Positions 26,939-40,318 of a DNA stretch of 64,000 nt are shown piece after piece; position 1 is the stretch's first letter, and every line of letters starts with the position of its first letter. The translations under genes and the position numbers were made by a program. Source of the stretch: Apis mellifera (Eukaryota > Arthropoda > Insecta > Hymenoptera > Apidae); assembly GCF_003254395.2 (NCBI RefSeq), contig NC_037638.1:20678202-20742201 (forward strand), given 5' to 3'. The notes below the pieces were generated by a model that saw only the letters and a program-made list of their open reading frames with translations, made no database searches and was not told the DNA's origin.

Positions 26939-29340
26939 CTGGAACAAAAATTCGCAAACAATTCTGTTAACCCTCCGGTCGTATACGCGGTTCTTTTGTC
27001 GGTCATAAATCCACCCTTCGCTTCCTGTAGCGCAACCCCTTCCCTTATCTCTCTCTCTCTCTCGTATTATATCCTTACATCTCACTTTGTATCTTTCTCC
27101 CTCTTTATCTATAGAGTTTGCACGGCAGAGCTTTGTGTCTTGTTAACTGCGAAAATATCTCAGCATGTAGCTAAACGACGTAATCTTCCGTAATTCCTGC
27201 TAAATTATGTTGTCGCGCGCCATCGTGTTTCTATCTTAAGTGGAAGTTCATTAAGGTGATCGAATGAAATGGTGAAACGTCGCAATAACGAAACTATAAC
27301 GTGTATAACGCATGTATATAAATGTATTCGAGCAATTCTCGACTTCCTAACCTGGATTTATTCCGAAAGCTAATCGCGCCTAATTCTCCGTAACGTTAGC
27401 AAGAGAAATTGTCGGGGAATCGATATTTTGGGTTACTAGGTAATTATTAAAACGAGCGTTCAAAGTGAGGCTCGGCCTCATGGTATTTCGAATTTCCCCG
27501 GTCAATTTATTCCGTTTGCCAATCGTGTCACAATGATTGTTGCAAACAATGAAAAGGTTGATACGTTTATAAACCGCGGTAATCACCGTTATTGCAGTAA
27601 TTTATCTCATCATACGCGAGCGCAATCTATATCGACGAAATATGTCCGAATATGTCCACGAATTTTTCCGCGCGTGGAATCGAACATTTGTCAAAACTTG
27701 ATCGAACGACGACTTTTAATTTTAAAATATTCCGTGCTCTTTCGTTTAACGACGATTCTCGATTCGTGTTACACTTTCATCGAATTAATGAAATTAAACC
27801 ATCTTTTACGATTCTGTTCGCTGTCCTTTGTCCATTTTGATGAGATGCCCGTAAAATTCTAAACGACCATCGTGGCCTCCGTACCTTTATTTTTTCCCCT
27901 ATTTATTATTTATGGCCGTTTTTTCACGTTTATGAGCCGGATCGCATCGAAACATCGGTTTTTTTTCGCGTCGATTCGCGGCAACGCTCGCGACGCTTTT
28001 GATTTACTCGTTTCCACGAGTCTCGCCAATCCCAGGAGTGCAAACACACGCATTTTCACCCATCGAAAACTAGACTTTACAGTGTGACAATATGACAGCA
28101 AGCTGGAACGACTCGTTACATCAACAGAGAGATGGGTATAGAGAATATAGGGATAAATAGACGAATAGAGAAGTGAGAACGGATGGATAGAATGGTTTCT
28201 CGATTTCAAAGCTTCAAGGCGATCGTGATTCTGGGACAGTTTCACCAGTTAGAATCTCGTCAAAATATCCTCGTAGCTCGAGGCAACGACCTGAAACGTG
28301 TACCAACGTTTGCAAATATATTCAGGCATCTCGAATCGATTTGATCACGATTAAATGATAATGATCCAGTCGATCTGTAGAGTTTCGTTATTAAATACAT
28401 AAATCGGAGTTTCTGCGCAATAAGATAGAGAAAATATTTTAAAAAAAATAATGATTTTATTTCGAGAGAAAGGAAGATGAATGAAAATTGTCAGAATGCA
28501 ATTTTAAATTTCAAATCATTGCAAGAGATCAATCAATTAATTATCAATCCTTAACATAATGATTCGAATCGTTCATGTCAAAATGATTTTTAATTGGCTA
28601 CTGTTATCATTTATATTCCGTAAAGATGTCATATTTACGATCTCTTTATTCAATTAATTCCATGGCAATAAAATCGCGTTAATTATTTAAAATCTTCGTT
28701 GATCTCTCGAGCATATTTAATTATCGCAAAAGAAAACGAAAGAGGAATGAACAAACATTCGTTGCCTTGAGAAACGAAAAATCTTGCTCACGTAATCTTA
28801 GCACGTTTTTTCAAAACTCGTTAACAAATTCTCCAATCCTCTCGATTCTACCAGCCGAGACCAATAACCCCCTAAAAGAGCAAATCTTTCGATTTAACCC
28901 TACTCGGTTTTCCATTTTCCATTCACGGTGTCTTATCGAAAACGATCGACGAAACGAAGGACGAGACACCGGGGCCAGCTGGTACGCGATGTCGTGGCAG
29001 CAGTTTTGTTGCTGCACTTTGGCTAATTGAAGCGTGGATGCCGGCCGGTTACCCACGACGAATCCTTCCCTTTCCTCCTTTCAGCCACATTCTAACGCCA
29101 CCGATCCCTTACCCCTCTCCGCCCCCTCCCCGGCCACTTTCCTTTTACTCGTTCTCATCTGCATGGATTTCCTGCTTCGTAAAGCAAGCTTTCTGACCCT
29201 GGTTGGCCCATCTGCAACGGTGAATAGAAGCGGAACAGTACACTCGGCCGTGGCTGCTCATGAATATTCCTACGACTGAAATTACTGGAATACCTTGGCT
29301 GTGCCTCTTGTTTCTGCGGCGAGGGTGAAAGCGCACGGCC

Positions 29341-29396
29341 GTCCGTCCGTCCTGTCCGTGTCTGTCTGACTGTCTGTCTGTCTGTCTGTCTGTCTA
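29341..29396. repeat. (TGTC)n / (CTGT)n microsatellite
   Basis: Imperfect tetranucleotide repeat, most regular at 29372-29393. Confidence 0.9.
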
Positions 29397-29510
29397 TCCG
29401 TCTTCTTTCTCTTCCATCAAGCCCCCTGTCCCACCTGTACCCCTTTCAATATCTATGTTCCATGTTCGATACTGGCTGGTGGAAATGTCTGAGTCAGGAT
29501 TGGACTTGCT

Positions 29511-29622
29511 TTTTTTCACTTTTCCTCCCTTCCCTCTATTTCTTTTCTGTTTTTTCCTTTTCTCTTCTTCTTCTTCTTCTTTCTTTCTTTCTTTTTTTCT
29601 TTTTTTTTTCTTTCCTTCTTTC
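29511..29622. repeat. Polypyrimidine tract
   Basis: Over 100 bases almost entirely C and T on the plus strand, including TTC and TTTC runs. It generates spurious Phe/Ser-rich and Lys/Arg-rich peptides on the two strands. Confidence 0.85.
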
Positions 29623-32600
29623 AATCTCGATGAATCGATACGAAGGAGGCGTACGACCTCCAATCTCGCAAAAGTTCATCGAGAAGTTCGTTACGAGTTA
29701 AGGTTGATTTTATAGTTGAAGAAATGCTTTTCGAATAATTGATTTCGAAGTAACGCGGAGAAGTTGGTTTGGTCTTTTCTTTTTTTCTTCTTTTTTTTTT
29801 CCTTTTTTTTTTTCACGGCACCGTTTTAATTCCAAGTTGAACGTTGTTTTAAATATGCGTGGGAAGGAAAGTTTGGCGCGAATGCTTTGATTGTGGGCGC
29901 TGGGGTCACGCAATTGAAATGTATGCCGAGATTGTGCACCCACTTTGTTTGAAGCGTTGAGTTGAGGAAAATTTGAAACATAGTTAAAATAAACTTTTAG
30001 AAAATTCGAAATATTGCCATAGGCGCAAACAATATTCGATATCTTTTTCAATGTACGAATCATAGGCAAATATATATATATATCCAAAAGAAAAATTTAT
30101 TCCAATAATTATTTCTATTCGTATAATTTTCTTAATTATATTTTGGAATGAATGAGAGGGAAAGAGGGAGAGAGAAAAAGCTTTTAACACGTAGAAAGGT
30201 AGAACGTACAAACGTGTGTTACATTAATATTATTATTCATATATTTACGTGTAAAGTTACAATTGCATCTCTCGTCGTAATTGAATCGAATGGCACGAAT
30301 TCTTGCGCGTGTAATTTAAAATTAAAGAAATATTTCATACCTCTTATTCCAGAAATAGTTTAAATAAACGGTATTTTTTTTTCTCTCCTTTTAAATCCCT
30401 TTCCACCTTTCCATCTTTTTACATTTTTTTCCCCCCATTTCTGAATCCTTTCACAGTTCTGCACGTTCGTTAGCTAGCACTCGGCTCCATTTGTCCATTC
30501 GCGCGCACGTGTTCAATTATACAAATGAAATAACTGATAGTTTCTGAACTTTAGGTTCTGGTTGACGGAACAAAGCTGGCTTAATTCCACCATTAATTCT
30601 AATTGAAATGATTAATGAAATCAACTATGGCGAAACGAAAATGCGGCATCCGAACGGGATAACTAATTTCAGGGAACGAGATGTTCTCTTCCGCGTATAA
30701 AAAAAAAAGAAAAATTGTATCTTCTAAATTGATTAATCCTGCATTCTTCGATATTTTTCGTTTCGAGTATAACAACGCGTTCTTATTTTATCCCTTCCTC
30801 TAAGTACCTTGAATTTTTGTCCACGGAACGAAACACAGCGCGATGTCGAATCTGAATTTCAAAATGCGATTTGACGTACGATTTCATATTGAAATTCGTG
30901 AAGATGTAAATGCGCGAGCAAAAGATTGTAAAATTTACGAACGATTTCACACGAACAATCCCCTCCACAACCTCGAATTTCTTCCACCACCGTTTCGATG
31001 TTAATCTTAAAAAATCCGAGATACGTTATTCGCTCTACTTTCCACCTTTTTTTTTCCTTTCCCCTTCTCTCCCCTCCCTATGGAAATTCTCAGACGTTCT
31101 TAGGCAGGAGGACAAAAATAAAGAGGGAGGAGGAAGCTCGAAAAGAAAGTGGCGGTAGTTTCGGTGAATCTTTTATACGTTTCGACTCCACTCGCACGTG
31201 ACACACATGCGATCCCTATGCATTATGGAGGACGTTATTAAGAATGTGAAGAAAGTCCAGAGTCTTCCGCGTTCTAATTATAATTTAAGCTTCTTCCGGC
31301 CATGAATAACTGAAGCTACTGAGGAATAAATTGAAAGAGAGGTGGAGGAGGGAAGGGATACGGAAGCTCTTTATCTTAAGGGTCGTGAATTAAAAACGAC
31401 GCCGTGGACACTTTTCCGTGCGTTCCGTGAAATTTCGCCGTGAACGATATCGTTAAATATTTCTCGCGATATCGTGCGAAATGATATTTCCAGGATTTAT
31501 TCGAGGATCCGTTCTTGAAAAGGAAAGTTATATATCATCGACCGATATATCATCGACGAGAATCGTCGCGTTTTTCTAAAAGAAGAACACCCTTTCCTTA
31601 ATTATTCTATTCAACATGTCGAAACAAATTTGAAGAATCACAAGTTTGTGTCATTCTCTTTTTATATTATCCTTTTTAGAATAATATCGTCTCCATTAGA
31701 TTTGGAGATTCAGAGTGCTCCTTTCGTAAATTTCTTTAAAAAATTAAAAAAATGACCCCTCGTATATCTTGAAAAATGATAAAAAAAAAAAATGCCAGGC
31801 AATGTATACGTTGACCAGAAAAAGGCAGCCTATTAGCAGCCTCACTTTTTAAAACAATATTCGTTCCTCTTATTTTTCATCGCGAGAAGAATGAAACGGC
31901 CATCGAGTTCAACGACCTTAATCGCCATGAACCGCTCCTCCCCGCATTGGAGTTCAACAACGCGTTCTCGAAAAAACGAAAAAAAAAAAAAAAAGAAGAA
32001 AAAAACACTGAAAGCAATTTCAAAGAGTTAGGAAACGGGAAGGTTATTTGAATCGAGCGAGCCACGCTCGATTATCGGTGACAAGTGTCAAACGTTTACA
32101 CCGAAACGAAACGTTATTACACGTGCAACGGGGGAGTAATATGGGGGTTGAAAAAAATCCCGTTTGATTGACGCGTCTCCTCTCGCGAGGGTTGGTCACC
32201 TGTCTCTCCTCTCGGGTTAATTATTATCGATTAACGAGAATGGAAAATGAAAGAGCGAAGGGAAGAGAAATGAGGAGGAGGAGAGGAATCGTCGCGTTTT
32301 TCGAGCGAAAAAGAAAGGAAAGGAAAAGAAAAGAGGGAGAGAGAGAAAAAAAAGAAGAAACGTATAAAAATCCTTGCCCCAGGTCGAATTCCTCGTCTGG
32401 GACGACTTCCGGGAGGAGTCGCTTCCCCGAAAAGTACCTCTTAGCATGTTAAATGAGCCGTGGGGAATGCGACGGCCACGGTGATTCATCCTTGGCTCGA
32501 TCGTGGAAAAAGTTTCGACAAGAACGAGCACCGTTACCGTAACGAATCCTTTCGACGACTCGCGTGCTGCACTTTGTTCCATCGAAACTTCGATCTGTCT

Positions 32601-35600
32601 TTCCAAACTTTCCACTCCTTCCCCTTCCTTCCCTTCGTCGCCACCCTCCACGCCGAGCAGTTTTTAAGTTTGTTGTTTCAACCGGGATAAAACCGGGTGT
32701 ATTTTATTTTCGTTTAAACAATTCCGTTTCGTTAATCGGTTAAATGACGAGGATAAATGAATATTCGAAAAATTAGAAAAATTGAAATTTTATTCGCCGT
32801 TAATTGTTTTCTGTTACTTTAACCGTTTTACGATTTTTTAATTAATCGTTTTATTATTATTCCGTTACACATGATGGAATGATAATAAATGTAGGCAAAT
32901 GTACGATATATATTGTATAATGTACGAGATATTGGTTTACGTAAATTTAGGTAAATTTGGATCTTTTGAAAATATAAATTTGTACTTTGTAATTTGTAAT
33001 TCATAAAATGTGTTGCATGTGTTACGTAATTTCGCGTTATAATGTATAACGTTAAGTAAAGATAAATAAATATGTCGATATTAATTGTCGATTATAATTG
33101 ATATAAATCGTCGTGTACAATTGTAACGTGTGTGTGTTATTTATAAAAATAAATTTTTGAATGCACCGATAGAATTAGCGAGAATATATTCAATAATTTC
33201 CTATCCCTTTATAAGCGATACTTGCAATTTTTCGATTGTAAAAAAATTATGAAAATTCCCCAGGGGAAACAGAACTATAATATCGAGATAAAATTTAAAA
33301 GTAAAATCAGGTGTCAGAAATTCATCACGGGTGCCACTTTTCTCTAATTAAATATTCTAATGAAACTTTCTCGCTCGACTTTGAAATACAGTGGAAATGT
33401 TTATTTGTTTTTTCTGCACATGAGATTCGCGCTAAAAAAAAAAGAAAAGAAAAATAAAAAAAGATAAAAAAGAAAATAAATAAAAAAAGAAGAGAAGGGA
33501 AAAAATTAAATTAAAATAAATTTAATTAAATATCGCGTCATTTTGCGTTTGAAAAAAAGAGAATTCTAAAAAATTGTTACACGTACATATATATATATAT
33601 AGCGCGCATAAATTTTATCATTATTTTATCATTTTATAATGCGAACATTCTTCTATATATATTTGTGAGAGAATAAGGCACCCGGTGTTGTACAAATGTA
33701 AAATTTTCACGGGACGGATGTTTCATCGCTTAAAAGCGGGATGACTACGTACATTTCTGTTTTCCAAGTTAATTTGAAAGCCATTTCTCGGAAATACGCG
33801 CTCGATCGTATCGATCGAAGAATCGCACGTTTAATTACCCGCTATTAATTCGTACAACTATTTCCACTCGTCGCAAAGGGGTGCATGGATCGGCGATATA
33901 ATCCCCTCCTGTCCCTGTTTCATATCATTACCGGTAATTTTACAAATTGCATCGCATTTTTTCTGCTGGATCGTCGTTAAATATTCCCAGAATTAATTGG
34001 CCGTGCGCGCGTTTAATAATGTAATTTTTAAATTAGTAACCTCAACCCATAGGCATTACCGCTAATTAAACAGTTTTTACTCCCTCCCTTCGTCGGCTCC
34101 TCTCATTAGCAATATTTATTATCGAAATTACGAGAAACTTCTTCCTTAATAGTCGCGCCTCGTCGAAAATATTTTATCTATCGATCAAGCCAGTTTCGCT
34201 AGTTATTGACCGTTTCCACTTGTCGACTCGATTATCGGCCGGAAAAGAAGAAAATTTGAACAGATGACGCCTCCGTTTCCCTTTATATCTCATTGCTTCA
34301 GAAGAAAGGAGAAAAATGTTAAAATAAATCATTCGAGTATAATATATATATATTTTTCATCTGACACGATATGTAAGAAGAAAATAGATCAAAAAATTTC
34401 AAAATCGCGTTAAACGCATCTCGAAAAACTCGAACGTTTATCGTTTCTTCGATTAAAAAGTATCCCCTTTTCGAAAGTATATTTATCACATTCGATATTT
34501 CCATCGAAGAGCAAGGTTTCGGCCAGGCCTGATTCCCAACGTCTGACACGATATCGGCCTGTTCCACTTTCGGGAACGCTATTCGATTCAAAAGCAATCT
34601 GTGCGTGAAATTGGCAGCGAGAGTGGACGGACGCACGGCCGAGCGGACAGACGATGAAACGAATTACTTGTGCGCCGGCCCGCCCTCCCACCTTGTAACA
34701 GCTTGCTAATTAATCGATTAATTTCCAATCTCGGGATCAGACGCATAAGTGCACTTCCCTGCTCGCTTCCCACTTGCTTTGTGTCGTATAATAGGGATGC
34801 GTCTCTGATCGCCATAACTTCATAACATTTGTCCGAATGGGGTGGGGAAAATTTCTCTTGTATCGATCTGCCATTTTATTTGGATTTTATGTAGGGTAGC
34901 CGAGAAAGTGTTTTCCTTTTTTTTTTTTTTTTTTTTTAGGTAACATGAACTTGAAATTTATAAAATTGCGTTGATTCGTTGATTCATTCGATCAGCTGCG
35001 AACGAAAGTTAAAATTTGTTCTAATAGTTAATTAATTTTGAATTAATCGCTACGTGGTTGTTAATTAAACAATTGCGTGGGTTTGTCGTTTCAACGTTTT
35101 CTTATTTCGAGTTATTAATTAGTTTCTCCGTTTCACCGATATATCACTATTCTAATGTATTAATTATACGCGTAATACATTGGCGAAATGTTTGGTTCAT
35201 TGACTTGTTCGCATATTTAATTATTTGCCGATTAGGAATAATTAAATTCGACTTGCACGAAAATAATAACAACGAATAAATATTAATTAGAAGATAGAGA
35301 ATACTTGTGTCGATGAAATTACATGGAGAACCCTTACAATTTTCTTCGTTTGTTAGCAATCTCGAGTGGCATAACATTACAAGCAATAATTACTAAAAAC
35401 TAAAACTAAAATTCGTCACAAGTTCAAATATTCGGTTATATTCGATCTTCAATTCACACATCTTCAAAATTCATCGCGATATAAATTCCAGCTCTTCCTC
35501 CCTTTCTCTCTCTCTATGATCCATGGCCGATCTTGTAACAAAGAATTAACTCGTTTCTCTCGAAAAAAAAATATAATTTTCAACGGAAGAGCGGTCGTTG

Positions 35601-36713
35601 ACGATTCCTTTTTGTCTCTCTTCTTTTTCCTCCCCGCTTTACGAGATGAAGAATAGAGAAGAAGCCGATAACGAACGAACGATCCTTCGTATTGCATCGT
35701 GTTTCTCGGGTGAAGGGGGTGAGAAGGGTAGGGAGAGGCGGAGCGAAAGGGCGTAGCGGGTTCGAGAGATTGCTCCGCCGGGAGGAACGATATATCCCGG
35801 AAAGTTGTGACATTATCCGCGCAAGGATTCACTTGGTTACATGTACCCGCGACGCGATAAGAATCAACGCCCATTCAAAACTCGCGATAATGTTCGCAGG
35901 ACGACGCTATTGTTTGAAGGCGCGAGCCTAGACCGCAGTTATCTCCGCATTGTTCTCGATATTCATTAAAACACTTGCCATCCTTGGAGGAGAGATACAA
36001 ACGGGTTGGTCCCTCGTTCACTTTTCAAAAGGGCCATCCAATTGTACCCGGGTATTTCATTAACATTCTGCGCGAAATACGCTGCTGTCCACAGGGGGAA
36101 ACTGGGGGGAGGGGTAAACGATTTGGGTCGCAGGTCCCTTTTACAGAGGTTTCGTCGAAATTTTGACGCAGATTTTCTCTACGATTTACGATTTTCTCTA
36201 GAAGATAGATTTAAACGTGGTGTTATGAGAAGAGATAAGAAGATATATTGCTGTTATTTTTTTTTCTTTCTTGTAACTTTTAAACTAGTAGAAAGTTTAA
36301 AAGTAGAGTAGATTTTTAGCGTATTCGTATAATGTATTATTTTCAATTTGTAATTTGTAATTTTTAACTCGTGGATCATCCATATATTTCTATTACAAGC
36401 GTATATATATTTTATTTTTATATTCTGTTTATCATTTTTGTATTTTTATATATCGTATATATTTATTTTATACGTATATTTTTTTATTCCCTTTTCTTTT
36501 TTTCGTTTTCTCTTTCAAAAAATTTTTTTTTTTCTTACCTCCCCAGTATTATTGCAAATTTCTCGCTTCAAAACGGTTAGATACAAATTTTTTTACGGTA
36601 TTTGTCGAATAAATATTGTAAAATTGCAGCCACGTTACTTTTTTTTCCTGTAAAATGTTGACAGAATATATAATTTAAATTAAAATAAGGAAATTAAAAA
36701 ATTGAATACCCGT

Positions 36714-36723
36714 GGCGCCATCT
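36714..36723 (-). promoter_or_regulatory. CTCF-like AGATGGCGCC motif in the left arm
   Basis: On the minus strand AGATGGCGCC resembles the core of the insect CTCF motif (AGrTGGCGC). The same motif is at 37581-37590 and 37740-37749 on the plus strand, so the outer copies face each other across the palindrome. Function is inferred only. Confidence 0.35.
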
Positions 36724-36787
36724 CGCGGATGGATTCAGGAAGCTCCGACTCGTTACTAGCATAGCAGAATGTGCAAGGAGGTATTCG

Positions 36788-36795
36788 TGACGTCA
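36788..36795. promoter_or_regulatory. Perfect CRE-type palindrome TGACGTCA in the left arm
   Basis: The full cAMP-response/ATF consensus occurs here and at the matching positions of both right-end units (37509-37516 and 37668-37675). Conservation in all three diverged copies is seen in the sequence; binding by a CREB/ATF factor is inference. Confidence 0.4.
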
Positions 36796-37456
36796 CACGG
36801 ATAACAAGGATAGCAATATTGTGCGAGAAGGACAAAAAGATACACCAAGTTCGGTCATGCGCAGTAACGCTTTTTAATACATCGAAAACATTACATCGAA
36901 AATTCGCTAATTATTAATTTTCTACTAAAAAATTCTGCACTTTTAAGCTCTCATTTTAAAGCTAGAACCTTGAGCAAGTTTCTCATATAAATTTTAATAA
37001 GAATTTTCTTTTCGTTAATTATTTATTAACGATTATCGTTGACAATGTCTCGGTCGCAAATTCTCCATCTGTAACCGAGTAACAAATAATCAATTTATTC
37101 GCTCAAACGAGAACAAAATTATAGATAAAAATTATACGTGAACGAAGAGGAAGGAACAACGTTTAAGATGCGTACATTTATATTTAGAAATAAATCTCAT
37201 AATAACGTGAAATTAACGAAAAATGCATTAAAAATATTGTCGCGTTGGTCGCGTCAGTCCGCACAAGAAACATTAATCGCTAAAAAGTAATTAATTAAAG
37301 AGAATATCCTACTAAAATTTATATGAGAAACTTCCTTAAGGTTCCAGCTTTAAGATACGATCTTAAATGTTCAGAAATTTTTAGTAATAAATGAATAATT
37401 AATTGATTTTCAATGCGTAGCGTTAAAAAGCGTTACTGCGCATGACCGAATTTAAT

Positions 37457-37617
37457 GGCGGCCTCTCTATCCTTCTCAAACAATATTGCTATCCTTGTTA
37501 TATCCTTGTGACGTCACGAATACCTCCTTGCACATTCTGCTATGCTAGTAACGAGTCGGAGCTTCCAGCGTCCATCCGCGAGATGGCGCCACGGGTATTA
37601 AAATTTCGATTTATTTT
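37457..37617 (+). repeat. Direct repeat unit A (outer right arm)
   Basis: A 161-base unit starting GGCGGC and ending in TTATTTT, nearly identical to the next 160 bases. It includes TGACGTCA at 37509-37516 and AGATGGCGCC at 37581-37590. Confidence 0.93.
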
Positions 37618-37777
37618 GGCGGCTTCTCTATCCTTCTCGCACAACATTGCTATCCTTGTTATTCTTGTGACGTCACGAATACCTCCTTGCACATTCTGCT
37701 ATGCTAGTAACGAGTCGGAGCTTCGTGAATCCATCCGCGAGATGGCGCCACGGGTATTAAAACTTTCGATTTATTTT
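37618..37777 (+). repeat. Direct repeat unit B (outer right arm copy)
   Basis: Second copy of the unit, with TGACGTCA at 37668-37675 and AGATGGCGCC at 37740-37749. Its GTGAATCC before ATCCGCGAG matches the left arm better than unit A does, so B may be the original terminus and A the altered copy, or the two may have exchanged sequence. Confidence 0.93.
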
Positions 37778-40242
37778 CTTTAATTAACTTACGGCGAAAT
37801 ATATTTTATGCTTTTATATCTCGTATCAAGTTCTATGCATATTTATGAATTTTTACGCATCACATATATCTGTATTACGATTATATTTTTATTTTTTCGT
37901 ATAAATGTAGAATATAAATATATATATTTTTATATATTTTTAAACTTTTGACCTTAAATCTATATTTTATATCCGTGTATTTTTATATTCTTAAAATTTC
38001 GAATATATATTTTTATACGTTTAACAATTTCAAGCAAATGGATAAAGATTAGTTGTAATTGAAAGAGAAAAAAAGAAAAAAAATAATTTAAACACGAATG
38101 TGTTCAAATTATGATTCGCATAATAAAAGATAATTAATCAATACTGATACATAAAATACATAAAATTCTAAAGAAGGAAAGAAACAAAATTTTACTCTCT
38201 CCATTTCCTCTCCCCCGTATTCAAAAAAAAATCGTGAAATTCGACCAAGAATTTTTTCCAAATTATACAATTCCTTTGACACACAAAATTATACGGATTA
38301 TTTCTTCATATCGCTTTTAAATAATCATCAGATTATTAAAATCAAATCTTTATAAAGAAATAACGACGGAATAAAAATAATCTGAAATTGAGCAAACAGA
38401 AATTCCATTAGATCTAATATCAAAGCAAATATTAGGCGGCCCTATATTAAAAACCTACGTACCCTTGTAAAAATACTAAAAAACCACCCGTGTGTTTTAC
38501 TATTTATCTACACTTGGAGTTGAGAACGGCGATGAAAGTGCCCGTTTCCCGATGTTCTGAAAACGGATCGACCAGCGGTCTCCCCTCCCCCTCTCCTCTC
38601 CCCTCCCCTTCTCCTTCCTTCCGCCCATCTTCCCGGGTAAACGTAGAAAGACAAATTGGGCGGTCGAACCCCTCGAGTTCTCAATTTGTCCTAAGTTAAC
38701 ACCTGAGCTAAGTCGGCCGCCTCGTTTTCGCTCTTTTTCCGAATTTCTCGTTTCTCTTTCTTTCTTTTTTTCTTCCTTTCTTTCCTCGCCCGCCGAAGAA
38801 CCGAAACCGAATATCTCCGCGCGTTTTATCCCCTCCAAAAAGAGGGGGAGGAACTTCGCCGGATAGTAATTCCCCGCGGAGAAAAGGGGTTAATTTGCAA
38901 TTTTACCGGTGGAACAAGTTTGCTCGGGTTTGGGCCCTCCCCTCTCTCCTCCTTCGTTTTCAGAGGAGACTCGTTTTAACTCTCGTGCCAAGCAAAACTA
39001 CGCGCGCATCCCTTTGTGTCCTACGCGTTCGTTGTACGTTCAAGGGGAAGAAGAAGGAGGTTTGTAACGTTGTTACGAAGTTATTAAGGGAAAAGGAGAT
39101 TGTTTAAATTAGATGAGTAGATTTTAAGTGTTTTTTTTTATTGTATTCGATAGAGAGAATTTTAGAAGATTATCGGTGTTAAGATTAATTGTTGTTAAAG
39201 AGTTCAAGAATCTGATTCTTCTTAGAGAATTCTTTTCACGATTCAATCGATAGTTTTTCTTTTTTTAGCAAGTGCACTTGTCACTACGTGAAAAAATATG
39301 TTTTAAGGGTATTTTGTTTTTTGCTCCTCCACTGAGAGTTTGTTTCCTCTTTTTATCGCTACTCTCTTTTCACTGTTCTTCCTTTCATTCCCGCAATTCT
39401 TCCCTCTCGCGTATTTACGCTTATTTCTTTTCTCTTTTTCCTTCGCATACAGCGTGTAACTTCTTCTCTTCCTTTTCTTTTTTATCGTTGGAATGCGTAT
39501 TTTCGATCTGTTCACGATTACTCTCAGGATATTTGTTCTTTGATCCCAATTAATAATCAACAGATACGAAAATAAAACGCGTGTTTATTCGAAGCATAAT
39601 AAGATCGTACAGAATATTTGAAATGGGAATATATTTCCTTTAAACAATATTTAAACAACGATTCCTCCTCCTACGTGAAATTAAATTACGCGTAGTTACC
39701 ACAAAAGGAATGGAATTCTCCTCAGAATTCTGGCTTCTTTCTTTCCATTACTTATTCCCATTCATTTCCATCCATCCTCCGCCCATAACCCCAATCTTTC
39801 CTCGTCATCTCGGCCATTTTCCTCCCCCTCCCTCTTCACGGAACACTTCCGCGTGCCCGAAATTCCCGCCCATCATTCGAACCGCCGTATTTCCGGCTTC
39901 GCAGGATTCTTCTTCTTCTTCTTCTTCTTCTCGTTCGAAAGTGGCCGTAGACGGAGAATGTTTTCTCTCCCTTGGTATCAATCCCGCTTCCTTCCGCTTG
40001 TTGTACGTCGTACATTTACAAAAGGACGCAATTTCTCTCTTCCTTCCTTCCTTCTTTTTCTCTTTCTCTTTCTTTTTCCTTTTCCGCGATTAATCGGAAA
40101 ACTCGCCGGTTTCAACTGCCGTAAACAGCGGAACAAGCGGGATAAAGGGAAGAAAGAGAAAAATACTCGAGGTATTTTCGTATCGAAAAAAAAAACTCTG
40201 GCTTAATTATTTTTTTATTCTTGAACGAATCATTGTGGATCT
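37778..40242. other. Stretch with no supported gene
   Basis: AT-rich to about 38480, then a GC-richer, pyrimidine-rich island (38520-39050) and further pyrimidine tracts to 40080. Open frames here are Ser/Phe-rich or Arg/Lys-rich products of those tracts. No exon, RNA gene or repeat family could be supported. Confidence 0.4.
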
Positions 40243-40244
40243 TA

Positions 40245-40274
40245 TTGGGTTGGCAACTAAGTAATTGCGGATTT
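40245..40274 (+). repeat. Mariner left terminal inverted repeat
   Basis: Thirty bases identical to the reverse complement of 41138-41167; a TA duplication lies immediately outside. Confidence 0.97.
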
Positions 40275-40318
40275 TTTTTAGAAAATCAAAGACAATTTTT
40301 TCATGGAACTAAATAACT

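Larger units (their letters stand above)
26939..36704. other. Gene-poor stretch, possibly intron of the Ig gene
   Basis: Nearly 10 kb upstream of the Ig exons on their strand. It holds GC-richer patches near 28980-29400 and 32360-32680, a (TGTC)n repeat, a pyrimidine tract at about 29511-29622 and many poly-A/T runs. I searched for Ig-like upstream exons on the minus strand and found none that could be defended. Confidence 0.4.
36705..37777. mobile_element. Palindromic non-autonomous element with duplicated right end
   Basis: A left arm (about 36705-37030) is repeated in inverted orientation on the right (about 37290-37617), around a loop of about 260 AT-rich bases. The outer part is best conserved, for example CCCGTGGCGCCATCTCGCGG followed by blocks around GAAGCTCCGACTCG; an inner perfect match includes AAGTTTCTCATATAAATTTT. 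The outer right arm then occurs a second time directly adjacent (37618-37777). There is no coding capacity. This is the form of a foldback or MITE-like element; arm divergence suggests it is old. Target-site duplications could not be fixed with confidence. Assignment as mobile is inferred from structure. Confidence 0.7.

Noticed and set aside
29455..29715. Overlapping hydrophobic/Ser-rich plus frames and Lys/Glu-rich minus frame
   Set aside because: Products of the pyrimidine tract at 29511-29622.
37442..37783. Plus-strand frame with internal peptide repeat (IPPCTFCYASNESEL twice)
   Set aside because: The repetition simply reflects the two direct repeat units of the palindromic element. No homology or start context supports a protein.
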